A stretch of DNA of 64,000 nt, from assembly GCA_024742395.1 (NCBI GenBank), contig JANSYO010000004.1, positions 60,323 to 124,322 on the forward strand, in the 5' to 3' direction. Position 1 is the stretch's first letter; every line of letters begins with the position of its first letter. Of the stretch, positions 19,301-27,619 are shown one piece after another. This DNA comes from Cytophagales bacterium. Lineage in GTDB: Bacteria > Bacteroidota > Bacteroidia > Cytophagales > Spirosomataceae. Under the pieces are notes generated by a model that worked only from the letters and a program-made list of their open reading frames with translations, ran no database searches and was not told the DNA's origin. The translations under genes were made by a program, and so were the position numbers.

Positions 19301-19797
19301 CCTGAAAGGTTAATGTTCATGATCGGAAACTCAGAGAAGTTAACCTCCATGGCCGTAGGATCCTGCGTCAAGTCAGTTGGCAAATCTTTTCTTGCCTTAT
19401 CTATGGCGTTTTTGATTCTGTCTTTAGCCACCTGAACATCTACGTCTGTTTCAAACTCCACCAGAATTACTGAGACGTCCTGAAGTGCGTTAGATTTGAT
19501 ACTCTTGATACCTTGCTCAGACTTGATTTGCTTTTCAAGTGGCTTATTAATCAGGTTTTCAATATCGGCCGGAGCGGTTCCTGCATAAACTGTATTCACA
19601 TAAATTTGTGGTATTACAATATCCGGAAATTGCTCTTTAGGCAGATTATTGAAAATAGAATAACCTGCAATGGTTAGAAGTATAGTTACCAAATAAACGG
19701 TAGTTCTATTACTCCCAAGGAAACCGATCATGTTATAGATCAGACCCTTTCCTTTTGGCTGGTCTTCTGTTTCGAAATTTTTATTTGATTCTGTCAT
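16330..19797 (-). CDS. RND efflux transporter permease (AcrB/HAE1-like)
   Basis: 1155 residues, inner-membrane resistance-nodulation-division pump with 12 helices and two large periplasmic loops. The signature GLGIVVDDAIVVIENSHR in helix 4 carries the paired aspartates of the proton relay. The second-half GIVVKNGILLIEF helix carries the partner lysine. It is longer than AcrB (1049) because of inserts around residues 510-590, including two extra hydrophobic stretches. It forms a tripartite pump with the two genes just upstream (23 nt from the MFP). Substrates are unknown; drugs or detergents are likely. Confidence 0.94.
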   Translation of the reverse strand: MTESNKNFETEDQPKGKGLIYNMIGFLGSNRTTVYLVTILLTIAGYSIFNNLPKEQFPDIVIPQIYVNTVYAGTAPADIENLINKPLEKQIKSEQGIKSIKSNALQDVSVILVEFETDVDVQVAKDRIKNAIDKARKDLPTDLTQDPTAMEVNFSEFPIMNINLSGDFPLEKIKRYGEDIQDRIEELPEITRVDIVGALEREIQINLDLQKMQSYGLAFYDIQSAVQNENINISAGELNVDNVRRTLRIKGEFQSVEQLRNVIVTSGTGASAHLYEIADVVDSNAERQDFARLDNKPVITLNVIKRSGENLIIASEAIEEILADFKEKAPAGLDVTITADQSDRTKADINDLINTVVMGFIFVVLVLMFFMGVRDAIFVGLSVPLSALLAFYPLMAMGFTLNTIVLFAFLLGLGIVVDDAIVVIENSHRIFNKHKNLSIMEAVKLAASEVFIPVLAGTLTTIAPFFPLLFWPGIVGEFMKYLPYTLIFTLFASLVVSYVMNPVFAMTFMKREDEDKEIETGFAPLKRSLMVLGILALVFYLLSALAGSGTMFGIANVLVLLAVLIIFNHFVLTPKLIIPFQENLLPKLKSSYASAIRWILEGWRPVFAVLASFVLLILTFVFMGIKKPNVVFFPSAEPDYIYVYNVMPIGTDAVKTDQVTKEIEGRVFKVLAENNAMSAVNSVISNVGKNAGDPMNPDRSATPHKSKVTVAFVGKEHRGTVSSQELLGKIRDAVQNIPGTSISIERESNGPPTGKPITLEIKGEDFEVLRSIEEQVFAKIEASGIPGIDELKSDLVTNKPEIVVDVDREKASREGISTATIAMALRTALFGNEISKFRDTDDEYPIQLRLKESDRSQIEQLLSMNITYRDMNMGGILRSVPLSTVADISYSTTFSQINRTDAMRTITLSSDVTAAYKEQATQINKMILDEISDLELPSGYSISQGGEQKEQAEAMAFLSSAFLVAIAIIYLILAAQFNSIIKPFIIFFTIILSLIGVLLGFLIFDKTFSVIMSGVGIIALAGIVVKNGILLIEFIDEMRKRGFTVKEAIIEGGSTRLTPVLLTASSTILGMIPLAIGLAFDFGALFVDLDWVVHIGGDSAVFWNILAWTIIFGLAFSTILTLIIVPCMYYISDRIQKKIRGEEAIEREYLRGAEA

Positions 19798-19819
19798 TTT
19801 AATTTCTTTTCAATGGCTA

Positions 19820-20956
19820 TTAAAAGCTAACTTTCTCTCCGTCTACCAACTCTTGATATCCTTCTGTAATCAAGATGTCGCCTGCTTGAAGTCCTGTAAG
19901 AATTTCTATGTCTCCACCATAGCTGAGTCCGGTGGTTACCTGACGGCTTGTTGCTACCTGTTCTCCGTTTCTTTCTTCAGCTACGTACACAATATTCCCC
20001 TTTTCTGTACTTTGAATTAAATTCCTGGGAACTACTATAGCACCTGAACGAGCCTGATCCTTAATCTTAACATTGGCATTAAGGTTTGGCTTAAGCTGCT
20101 TATCAAACGGCACTTTTGCCTCTGCAGTAAAAGTCCTGGTTACAGGATCTACCGTTTGGCTTACAAAAGAAACACGAGCAGTAATATTCTTTTGAAGATC
20201 TGGGAAAGACACTTCTATCATATCTCCATTTTGAATGGTACCGGCATAGGTATCCGGAATTCTGGCCACAACTTTAAGATTATTTAAGTTCACTACCCTT
20301 ACAATGCCTAATCCCGGAGATGCCATTTCACCTGCTTTCATTCTAACCTCATCTATGTATCCGCTTATTGGCGACTTAACTATATTTTGGGCATCCTGAG
20401 CATTCAATGTAGCCAACCTTTTCATTAAAGATTCTACCTGAGCTTTTGCCTGAATGTATTGTATTTCAGTTCCAATTTTTTGGTCCCAAAGAGCCTTTTG
20501 ACGGTCAAAAATAGTTTGAGCAGTCTCTAATTGTATTTTGACTTCATTCATACTGTTACGTAGAATGGAATTATCAATGGTAGCAATTGTTTGACCTTCT
20601 TTTACATAATCACCTTCTTTAACATACACTTTTGTCAATGCACCACCCATTTGCGGACTAACAAAAACATTGTTTACGGCTTCTAGTCTTCCATTGGCTT
20701 CCACAAAGTGAGCCAGCTCAGTGGCCACAAGAGGCATAGCCTTTACATACGTTACCCTTACAGTCGTATCTGGTTCAGCCTGGTCAATAAACGCTTTTAA
20801 TTCACCAATTTGAGCATTAATTTCAGCTGCTTCTGTTTGTAATTTCTGCAATTGAGCCTTCTTTCCTTCAAGGCTATCGTCTTGTTTTTCGCCACAAGAA
20901 ACATTCACAAACCCGATCAGGGCTATTGCAGCGGTTAAAATCGCGTATTTTTTCAT
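19820..20956 (-). CDS. RND efflux periplasmic adaptor (MFP), lipoprotein
   Basis: 378 residues. Lipobox with Cys21 (VNVSC) anchors it to the inner membrane. It is followed by a coiled coil (about 28-65), a biotinyl-lipoyl-like hairpin domain (VFVSPQMGGALTKVYVKEGDYVKEGQ region), an alpha hairpin, beta barrel and membrane-proximal domain ending GLQAGDILITEGYQELVDG. It links the RND pump to the TolC-like channel and is the third gene of the tetR-tolC-MFP-RND operon. Confidence 0.93.
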   Translation of the reverse strand: MKKYAILTAAIALIGFVNVSCGEKQDDSLEGKKAQLQKLQTEAAEINAQIGELKAFIDQAEPDTTVRVTYVKAMPLVATELAHFVEANGRLEAVNNVFVSPQMGGALTKVYVKEGDYVKEGQTIATIDNSILRNSMNEVKIQLETAQTIFDRQKALWDQKIGTEIQYIQAKAQVESLMKRLATLNAQDAQNIVKSPISGYIDEVRMKAGEMASPGLGIVRVVNLNNLKVVARIPDTYAGTIQNGDMIEVSFPDLQKNITARVSFVSQTVDPVTRTFTAEAKVPFDKQLKPNLNANVKIKDQARSGAIVVPRNLIQSTEKGNIVYVAEERNGEQVATSRQVTTGLSYGGDIEILTGLQAGDILITEGYQELVDGEKVSF

Positions 20957-20974
20957 TTTATATTATTAATGAGA

Positions 20975-22306
20975 TTATTCTGAGATTAATTTTCCGTGAG
21001 CTTTATCTAAGTCCACTTTAGCTACCAGCACATCATACAAGGCAGCGAAATAATTAGTTTGAGATTGTCTTAAGTCGTTTTCGGCGTTAACTACTTCAAT
21101 GTTTGAACCCACGCCTTCTTCATACTTAATTTTAGAAACTCTGACAATTTCCTCTGCCAGAGCCATATTCCTTTTTTGTACCTCCAGGTTTTCTAAGCCG
21201 TTTGTTAAACTGATAGTAGCCTGATCATTTTGAAGAGCAAAGGTATTTTTCAGCATTTCCGCCGTGTTGTCTATTTGAATCAAATTCAGACGCTGACGCT
21301 CTACCTGAATTTTTCGTAGACCACTATCATAAATAGGGATATTTAAACCTATGGTCAATGCCGAAGAACCAAACCACCTTTGAAAAGGATTAAAGGTAGT
21401 ATTGCTATGACCCGCTCCTAAACTTCCACTGAAATAGACATTAGGAAGAGCACTTTTCTGATATCTCTCTACATTGAGCTCAATTAAGTCACGATTTGTT
21501 TTTAATAACTGATACTCAATTCGCTCTTCAGGATTTACTTCAGTGTAAGCCACCTGCATAATTGCCTTATTCTCCTGCTCTTTCAGATTGTCTTTTAAAA
21601 CAATCGGCTCCATTACATTGTAGCCCATTTGAAACTTCAATAATTGATAAGAAAGGCTGGTAAGGTTTTCTACTTTGGTTAATTCTGTCTTTAGATTATT
21701 TTTCTGAACAGACAGTCTGTCCAAGTCAATTTTTTCAACAAAACCTTGCTTAAACATCTCTGCGGTGTTTCTTTCCAAGCTATCAATCCTGCTAATATTT
21801 AATTTTAAAATTTCAGCCCTTTCCTCGGCCACTAAAACAGAATAATAGGCTTTGATTACATTCTCAGCTATGGTTTGCTTAGATTGACTAATCTCTTGAT
21901 CGGCCAATCTTCGGTAGGTATCTGCCGCTCTTAAACCTACTAGCCAAGTAGCGTCATAAATCAGTTGATTTACTCCTATACCCGTCTGACCACTCCAAGG
22001 CACACCAAATTTGAATTTCACTACTTCTCCTTCCGGAGCTGTCGGGTCAAAATTTTGTGCGTCTATCAGCTGTGTGGGAACAATGGCATTATAAGTATAC
22101 TGAAACGACCCATTTATTTTGGGAAGTCCGGTAGCCTTAATCTCCTTTATTTCCATCTCTGTGTCTTGTCTTTTGACAAGGGCATTCTTCACATCCGTGT
22201 GATGTGTTATTCCGTAATTCACAGCTTCCTGAATAGAGAAGGATTGCTGTGCCACAGAACTTAAGGAGGTTATTAACCCCAATACAAGTAAAACTGCTTT
22301 TCTCAT
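20975..22306 (-). CDS. TolC-family outer-membrane efflux channel
   Basis: 443 residues with signal peptide (MRKAVLLVLGLITSLSSVAQQ). It has the internally duplicated long-helix architecture of OEP/TolC proteins, for example SIQEAVNYGITHH near the start and YEEGVGSNIEVVNAENDLRQ near the end, the latter the family's conserved coiled-coil turn. It forms the trimeric exit duct for the RND pump encoded downstream. The start is 5 nt after the tetR stop, indicating tight coupling. Confidence 0.93.
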   Translation of the reverse strand: MRKAVLLVLGLITSLSSVAQQSFSIQEAVNYGITHHTDVKNALVKRQDTEMEIKEIKATGLPKINGSFQYTYNAIVPTQLIDAQNFDPTAPEGEVVKFKFGVPWSGQTGIGVNQLIYDATWLVGLRAADTYRRLADQEISQSKQTIAENVIKAYYSVLVAEERAEILKLNISRIDSLERNTAEMFKQGFVEKIDLDRLSVQKNNLKTELTKVENLTSLSYQLLKFQMGYNVMEPIVLKDNLKEQENKAIMQVAYTEVNPEERIEYQLLKTNRDLIELNVERYQKSALPNVYFSGSLGAGHSNTTFNPFQRWFGSSALTIGLNIPIYDSGLRKIQVERQRLNLIQIDNTAEMLKNTFALQNDQATISLTNGLENLEVQKRNMALAEEIVRVSKIKYEEGVGSNIEVVNAENDLRQSQTNYFAALYDVLVAKVDLDKAHGKLISE

Positions 22307-22311
22307 ATATT

Positions 22312-22905
22312 TTATTTTATTTCTTCGTAGGCTGCCAGCCCTTTTTCTGTAACTATACCTCTTATAAAATGATCTATTAACATTAATTGAATCTCAACCA
22401 GCGGAAGCTCACTTGTAGGAAACACAGAGGGGTCAAAAGCCATATCTACCGATACCGCTCGTAATCTGGCCATCGTTAATGGATCAATCTCTTTGCGGTA
22501 ATAGCCTTGCTTTATTCCTTCTGTAATATTCTCTACAAGTACCTCCTTGTATTTCTCTTTATGATTTAGATAATGCTGTAATGCTTTGGGATAATATTTC
22601 TGCAAATCATGAAAAATAGCAGGATTCAGATTAGTCAATAACTCTCGCATCCTTCGGGTAGTGGCTATCATCTCCTCTAACGGATTCCCTCCTGCTCTAC
22701 AACAATCCGTTTGTCTGTTTTCATGTCTTTTAAGGAAGTGTATCGATACGGCCTCTACTAACTCATTTTTATCACTAAAGTGTTGGTATATGGTTTTTTT
22801 CGAAATCCCTAAATCAGCTGCAATATCATCCATGGTTACACTTCTGAAACCCAGTGTAAAATAGAGCTCACCCGCTCTTTCCAAGATTCTTTCTTTGATT
22901 TCCAC
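22312..22905 (-). CDS. TetR/AcrR family transcriptional regulator
   Basis: 197 residues, GTG start at 22905 with no in-frame ATG upstream. The N-terminal TetR HTH is clear (ERILERAGELYFTLGFRSVTMDD then IAADLGISKKTIYQHFSDKNEL, residues 5-50). The C-terminal ligand domain has two adjacent cysteines (TDCCRAGG). It leads the efflux operon, so it probably represses it and itself until a pump substrate binds. A 26-bp inverted repeat 16 nt upstream is the likely operator. Confidence 0.92.
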   Translation of the reverse strand: MEIKERILERAGELYFTLGFRSVTMDDIAADLGISKKTIYQHFSDKNELVEAVSIHFLKRHENRQTDCCRAGGNPLEEMIATTRRMRELLTNLNPAIFHDLQKYYPKALQHYLNHKEKYKEVLVENITEGIKQGYYRKEIDPLTMARLRAVSVDMAFDPSVFPTSELPLVEIQLMLIDHFIRGIVTEKGLAAYEEIK

Positions 22906-22920
22906 GGTTGCAAAACTCAG

Positions 22921-22946
22921 GAAACTTTTAAAAGGTTCAAAGTTTC
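22921..22946. promoter_or_regulatory. Candidate TetR operator
   Basis: Inverted repeat GAAACTTT (22921-22928) / AAAGTTTC (22939-22946), 8-bp perfect arms with a 10-nt spacer, 16 nt upstream of the tetR GTG. Position and size fit autoregulation of the efflux operon. Confidence 0.45.
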
Positions 22947-23221
22947 TATCATTATTTTTAGATCATCTTTTTTGATTGGTTATATAGATTTATGAGCGGT
23001 AATTGAACACAATAAACAACTGCCTTCAATACCTCAATAGAACCAAACCTTTGATCTCCTTATAATCAAATAATTAACCTAAACCATTAATAGCTATTTG
23101 CTGAGGACCTTTAAAAAATTTGCAAGAAGAAAATAATATAATCAAGTACATATATTATTGCATTTTATCGTGAAGCCTATTTCGGAAAAATATGTTCAGT
23201 TTCTTAATTTATCCTCTTGTA
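22947..23221. other. AT-rich intergenic stretch
   Basis: Between the tetR operator and the pyrD promoter. No open frame, hairpin with T run, or exact promoter box was found; presumably it holds the tetR promoter. Confidence 0.4.
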
Positions 23222-23252
23222 TTTGATTTCAACTTCATTAAGGCTAATTTTG
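23222..23252 (+). promoter_or_regulatory. Promoter for pyrD-ubiE-porT
   Basis: TTTG ending at 23225, 19 nt, then TAATTTTG (23245-23252), an exact Bacteroidota promoter. The leader would be about 37 nt. Confidence 0.75.
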
Positions 23253-23295
23253 AATTCACATTTACAAGTTCAAACTTACCCCAAGCCACATCCTG

Positions 23296-24339
23296 ATGGG
23301 TTTATACAAAAGCCTGATTTTTCCGTTTCTGAAACGCATTGATCCTGAGAGCATTCATTACAAAGCTATGGACGCTTTAAGTCTGGCTTGCAAAATCCCT
23401 TTCATGGGTTCCTTCCTAAGAAGGCTCTATGTTATTGACGACAAGAGACTAGAGAAAAAGGTGTTTGGACTTACTTTCAAAAACCCTGTTGGTCTGGCAG
23501 CGGGATTTGACAAAAATGCTCTTTGGATTGACCAACTTTCAAATCTCGGTTTTGGTTTCATAGAAATTGGTACCGTCACGCCCAAAGCTCAGCCGGGGAA
23601 CGATAAACCACGCTTATTCCGATTAGTCAAAGATGAAGCTATAATAAACAGAATGGGCTTCAATAATGAAGGATCTGTTAAAGCTGCAGAACTTTTGAAA
23701 GTCAGAGAATCGAATGTTATTGTAGGCGGAAACATAGGTAAGAATAAAGTCACACCAAACGAAAATGCTTTGGATGATTACTTGTTATCTTTTGACCACT
23801 TACACCCTTATGTTGACTATTTTGTTGTCAATGTCAGCTCTCCAAACACCCCGGGCTTGCGTGAGCTACAGGACAAAGAACCGCTTAGCAGAATCCTTAA
23901 CTCTTTAAAAGAAAGGAACAAGACAAAAACGGCTGAAAAACCCATCTTGCTTAAAATTGCCCCTGATTTAACTGATAGCCAGCTGGATGACATTATTGAT
24001 ATAGTTAAAGAAACGAAAATTGATGGCCTTATTGCTACCAATACTACGATTGCCCGTGAGCCTTTGACTTCTTCTAAGGAGGAAATTGAGGCGATAGGAG
24101 CTGGAGGTTTGAGTGGTAAGCCTTTAACGAAACGATCTACCGAGGTAATTCGTTATCTACATGAAAAATCAGGCGGAAGCTTCCCAATCATTGGCGTTGG
24201 CGGCATTTACACGGCCAATGACGCTCTGGAAAAGCTGGAAGCTGGTGCCTCATTAGTTCAGGTCTATTCCGGATTCATTTATGAAGGCCCAGGAATTGTA
24301 AAAAGTATTTGTAAAGGTCTATTGACTCAAAAAAACTAA
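23296..24339 (+). CDS. pyrD: Dihydroorotate dehydrogenase (quinone), class 2
   Basis: 347 residues, membrane-associated class 2 enzyme oxidising dihydroorotate to orotate with FMN and passing electrons to menaquinone. The N-terminal helical extension (residues 1-40) is typical of class 2. FMN/substrate motifs include [20 protein letters not shown], the catalytic Ser in [19 protein letters not shown], and IGVGGI near the end. It is the first gene of a three-gene operon, 3 nt before ubiE. Confidence 0.96.
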   Translation: MGLYKSLIFPFLKRIDPESIHYKAMDALSLACKIPFMGSFLRRLYVIDDKRLEKKVFGLTFKNPVGLAAGFDKNALWIDQLSNLGFGFIEIGTVTPKAQPGNDKPRLFRLVKDEAIINRMGFNNEGSVKAAELLKVRESNVIVGGNIGKNKVTPNENALDDYLLSFDHLHPYVDYFVVNVSSPNTPGLRELQDKEPLSRILNSLKERNKTKTAEKPILLKIAPDLTDSQLDDIIDIVKETKIDGLIATNTTIAREPLTSSKEEIEAIGAGGLSGKPLTKRSTEVIRYLHEKSGGSFPIIGVGGIYTANDALEKLEAGASLVQVYSGFIYEGPGIVKSICKGLLTQKN

Positions 24340-24342
24340 ATT

Positions 24343-25068
24343 ATGGCGGTAGTACCGTATAAAGAAAAGGAGGCTGGTAAAAAAGAGCAAGTGTCAGAGA
24401 TGTTTGACAACATCTCAGCTAAATACGATCTTCTTAACAGGCTTCTAAGTGGTGGCATTGATATCTATTGGAGAAAAAAGGCCATCTCTCTCCTCAAAAA
24501 AGAACAGCCGAAGCTTATTCTGGATATCGCCACAGGCACGGGCGATTTAGCCATAGAGGCCAATAAGCAACTCAATCCGGATAAAATTATCGGTGTTGAT
24601 ATTTCAGAAGGCATGCTTTCTCACGGCAGAGAAAAAATGAAGAAACTTGGGCTTGATCATAAGATTGAGATGAGGATGGGCGATTCTGAGAAACTACTTT
24701 TTGACAACAATACATTCGACGCCGTCATCGTTTCCTTTGGCGTGCGGAACTTCGAAGACCTTTTAAAAGGCCTAACAGATATGTTTAGGGTAACTAAACC
24801 CGGCGGAACTTGCGTGGTGGTAGAGTTTTCTAAACCAAAAAGTTTCCCGATGAAACAACTGTATTGGTTTTATTCTACGAAAATTCTGCCCATTATTGGC
24901 AAGCTGATCTCAAAAGACAATGCCGCCTACTCTTACCTGCCCGAATCAGTGAAAGCTTTTCCGGATGGCAAAGAATTTGTAGCTATTTTTGAGAAAGCAG
25001 GTTTTAAAGACACCTATTTCAAAACGCTTACATTTGGCATATGCTCCGTATACGTGGGGAAAAAGTAA
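24343..25068 (+). CDS. ubiE: Demethylmenaquinone methyltransferase (UbiE/MenG)
   Basis: 241 residues, class I SAM methyltransferase that makes menaquinone from demethylmenaquinone. Motif I is LDIATGTGDLAIE. The UbiE signature FGVRNFEDLLKGL is followed by RVTKPGGTCVVVEFS. The C-terminus with YSYLPESVKAFPDG is diagnostic. Since no ubiquinone pathway is expected in Bacteroidota, the menaquinone reaction is the likely one. The next gene, porT, overlaps its end by 28 nt, a neighbourhood conserved in this phylum. Confidence 0.95.
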   Translation: MAVVPYKEKEAGKKEQVSEMFDNISAKYDLLNRLLSGGIDIYWRKKAISLLKKEQPKLILDIATGTGDLAIEANKQLNPDKIIGVDISEGMLSHGREKMKKLGLDHKIEMRMGDSEKLLFDNNTFDAVIVSFGVRNFEDLLKGLTDMFRVTKPGGTCVVVEFSKPKSFPMKQLYWFYSTKILPIIGKLISKDNAAYSYLPESVKAFPDGKEFVAIFEKAGFKDTYFKTLTFGICSVYVGKK

Positions 25069-25835
25069 TTGGTTTTCAAATTTTCAGGGACTTCTGGTCT
25101 TCAGAAAATTTATCAAATTCGTTTCATACCAAACTGGTTTTACCGGTTTTGATGCCGCTTCTATTCTCTACTGTGGTTTTTGCTCAAAAAAACTCCACAA
25201 TACATCAGCCTGAATATGATGCCAAACAAGTGCATTTTGGTTACTTCATGGGTGTAACTGCCACAAACTATAGAATCAGACATGGAGAAGAATATCTGGA
25301 CGCTTCAAATACCACCATCCATTCTATAACCTCACCTGTTGATTTTGGACTTAAAATGGGTGGTTTGATGAATTTTTATGTCAATTCACATTTTGATGTG
25401 CGTTTGATTCCCACTGTAGCTATTTATTCAAGAAAACTTCTCGTAAATGACGACCCGGAGGCAGTACCTTCAAGAGAACAGGCCTGGTTTGAAATTCCCT
25501 TCTTCTTAAAGTATAAATCTTTGAGAAGAGGCAATATGCGAATGAATGTCTTTTTAGGCTTGCGGCAAGGTTTCGAAACAAATGCCATTAATCTGGCCAA
25601 TAAGAAAGCCATAGGCAGAACGCCAGGCTTGAGAAGGGCTGACCTGAGTGTTGAATACGGGGCAGGCATGGAGCTATTCAAATCCTTTTTTAAACTAGCT
25701 CCGGAAGTCCATTTTTCTCATGGAATAAGAAATATGCTGGAGCCCAGCAATGGCACTTCTACCAGTACTACTCCCCTATCTGTTTTGGGCAGATTAAACA
25801 CCCATACAGTTACTTTTTACCTATTTTTTGAATAA
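25041..25835 (+). CDS. porT: PorT-family outer-membrane beta-barrel protein (T9SS-associated)
   Basis: 264 residues from the first ATG. PorT is needed for type IX secretion. Family features: signal peptide ending VVFAQ, then YDAKQVHFGYFMGV, a DVRLIPTVAIYSRKL strand, and a barrel-like C-terminus ending in an aromatic Glu (HTVTFYLFFE). The start is awkward. The ATG at 25041 puts 30 residues before the signal peptide, while the next ATG (25152) would cut into its hydrophobic core. The 28-nt overlap with ubiE suggests coupled translation. The ubiE-porT order is common in Bacteroidota and supports the call. The 3' end overlaps cutC by 26 bp. Confidence 0.82.
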   Translation: MLRIRGEKVIGFQIFRDFWSSENLSNSFHTKLVLPVLMPLLFSTVVFAQKNSTIHQPEYDAKQVHFGYFMGVTATNYRIRHGEEYLDASNTTIHSITSPVDFGLKMGGLMNFYVNSHFDVRLIPTVAIYSRKLLVNDDPEAVPSREQAWFEIPFFLKYKSLRRGNMRMNVFLGLRQGFETNAINLANKKAIGRTPGLRRADLSVEYGAGMELFKSFFKLAPEVHFSHGIRNMLEPSNGTSTSTTPLSVLGRLNTHTVTFYLFFE

Positions 25836-26550
25836 GAACATCCAGCTTACTTTTTGAAGTTTCATAATGACCCTGGCCATCTGGCAGGTTTTCTGTTCCC
25901 ATTGGTATTCCCCTTTCAGTTTTAAACAAGCTTGGCTGCCATTCTTTAAGTGTAAAGTGTATTGCCGGTATTCCAGCCCGAATAAATTCAATTGCATTTG
26001 ACTCATTGACTCCAGCTCCAGCCATTATTTGGATTCTTCCCTCTGCTCTTTCAGTAAGCCCTTGGAGTTGCTGTATTCCGGCTAATGCACTCGTTTGTTG
26101 ACCAGAGGTCAGAATACGCTCAAACCCCAAGTCAATTATTTGCTCAAGGGCCATGAACGGATCTATACAATAATCAAATGCCCGATGAAACGTAACAGGA
26201 AATGGAGAAGCCCATTCTATCACGTTTTTACAGAGTTCTAAATCTACTTCTCCACTCCTGGTTAATGCCCCGAAAACAAATCCTGAAGGATTTAGTTTTT
26301 TTATTTCTTCTATTTCACTATATATGGTAAGAATTTCAGATTCCGAATAAACGAAATCACCTCCTCTGGGTCTGATCATGGTGTATACATTGGGGCTGAC
26401 GCTTTCAAGAACACATTTGATTAAACCATTAGAAGGAGTGGTACCGCCTTCAGCAAAACCACCACAGAGCTCTATACGTGTGACAGAAGCCTGGTGAGCA
26501 AGAAGAGCAGAGTGGTAAGAAAAGCAACAAATTTCGGTTTCTGTATTCAT
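25810..26550 (-). CDS. cutC: CutC family protein
   Basis: 246 residues, TIM-barrel CutC fold. Family blocks: RIELCGGFAEGGTTPS near the N-terminus, IRPRGGDFVYS, FGALTRSGEVD, FHRAFDY and LTSGQQTSA, then IMAGAGVN. It was first described as a copper-homeostasis protein, but its role in copper handling is disputed and the reaction is unknown. It is cytoplasmic and monocistronic, with no copper genes nearby. Confidence 0.93.
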   Translation of the reverse strand: MNTETEICCFSYHSALLAHQASVTRIELCGGFAEGGTTPSNGLIKCVLESVSPNVYTMIRPRGGDFVYSESEILTIYSEIEEIKKLNPSGFVFGALTRSGEVDLELCKNVIEWASPFPVTFHRAFDYCIDPFMALEQIIDLGFERILTSGQQTSALAGIQQLQGLTERAEGRIQIMAGAGVNESNAIEFIRAGIPAIHFTLKEWQPSLFKTERGIPMGTENLPDGQGHYETSKSKLDVLIQKIGKK

Positions 26551-26630
26551 TTTTTTAAACTGTATTTTTCTGATTTTCAGCGAATTAAGAAATATTTATT
26601 ACGAACGGACACTTTTTATACAAAAATACG

Positions 26631-26659
26631 TTGTTGAATAAAAGATTTTGATACTTTTG
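26631..26659 (+). promoter_or_regulatory. Promoter for the DUF2795 gene
   Basis: TTG at 26631-26633, 18 nt, then TACTTTTG at 26652-26659, exact -7 consensus. The leader is about 35 nt. Confidence 0.72.
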
Positions 26660-26700
26660 CAGCCAAATTCGGGAATTACACAAAATAAACGAGTGAAATT

Positions 26701-26922
26701 ATGTACTGGACTTTAGAATTAGTTTCTTATTTAGAAGACGCCCCATGGCCGGCGAGTAAAGATGAATTAATCGACTTCTCGATTCGTTCTGGTGCTCCTA
26801 ACGAGGTAATGGAAAATCTTTCTGAATTAGAGGATGATGGTCAGCCTTTTGAGAATATTGAAGAAATATGGCCTGACTATCCGACAAAAGACGACTTCTT
26901 CTTTAATGAAGATGAATATTAA
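26701..26922 (+). CDS. DUF2795 family small acidic protein
   Basis: 73 residues, strongly acidic C-terminus (YPTKDDFFFNEDEY). DUF2795 proteins are short, very conserved across Bacteroidota and of unknown function; the WPASKDELIDFSIRSGAPNEV helix-turn-helix-like core is the domain hallmark. It is monocistronic with a textbook promoter and terminator, which suggests steady high expression. Confidence 0.9.
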   Translation: MYWTLELVSYLEDAPWPASKDELIDFSIRSGAPNEVMENLSELEDDGQPFENIEEIWPDYPTKDDFFFNEDEY

Positions 26923-26945
26923 ATAGAGAACATCTGTTATAAACG

Positions 26946-26977
26946 AAGCCATTTCTTTAACGAAATGGCTTTTTTAT
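26946..26977 (+). terminator. Terminator of the DUF2795 gene
   Basis: 10-bp perfect stem AAGCCATTTC/GAAATGGCTT (26946-26955 with 26962-26971) and a T6 run, slightly overlapping the end of the convergent methyltransferase gene. Confidence 0.88.
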
Positions 26978-27552
26978 TGTTTTACACAGACCATTATGCC
27001 TGTTGACCAATCCATTTTAGTCAAAACCAGATCACCTCTATTCTCAAGCTTCGCCAATAGATTTTCAGCCTTCGCAGCATGTCCTTCAGGCCAATTTTCC
27101 TGCTCAATCATGTCATCAATAATATAAAATCCTCCCGGTTTTATAAAAGCCAAAACCTCATCAAGTTCACTATACTTACCTGGCCAGGCATCTGCAAAAA
27201 CCAAATCAAATAGCTCTCCCTTATAATTTCTTATAAACTCGGCTCCATCCTGACACAGTATTTCCACTCTCCCGTCTTCATTAAAAAATGATTTGACAAT
27301 TTCTGAAAGTTTTGGATCATTATCAATGGTAATTAGGCGAGCGTCGGCAGACATTCCGTCTACCATCCAGCTTAGCGACAATCCTATCCCGGAACCCAAC
27401 TCAAGAAATCTACCACCGGGTTTTGAAGAAACCAGTGTTTTCAATAAGCTACCGATATATAAATCAGAAGGCATATCAAAACCAATTTCTTTAGATTTCG
27501 CCAATATACTTTTGTACTGCTTAGGCCAGGCAGCTTCTTTAATTTCATCCAT
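26974..27552 (-). CDS. Class I SAM-dependent O-methyltransferase-like protein
   Basis: 192 residues. The Rossmann-like SAM site is FLELGSGIGLSLSWM (residues about 49-63), followed by acidic LITIDND and the post-motif DLVFADAWPGKY. A Trp-rich end (MDWSTGIMV) replaces the usual C-terminus. The fold resembles the COG4122 O-methyltransferases of small phenolics, but the catalytic metal ligands are not all obvious, so the substrate is open. It is upstream-adjacent to leuA's end (67 nt) on the same strand. Confidence 0.8.
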   Translation of the reverse strand: MDEIKEAAWPKQYKSILAKSKEIGFDMPSDLYIGSLLKTLVSSKPGGRFLELGSGIGLSLSWMVDGMSADARLITIDNDPKLSEIVKSFFNEDGRVEILCQDGAEFIRNYKGELFDLVFADAWPGKYSELDEVLAFIKPGGFYIIDDMIEQENWPEGHAAKAENLLAKLENRGDLVLTKMDWSTGIMVCVKQ

Positions 27553-27619
27553 TTGTCAAGACATTGGAATCCCTTCGCAAAGAATTTTGCGTATTCAAAA
27601 ACAATATAAATCTGATTGT

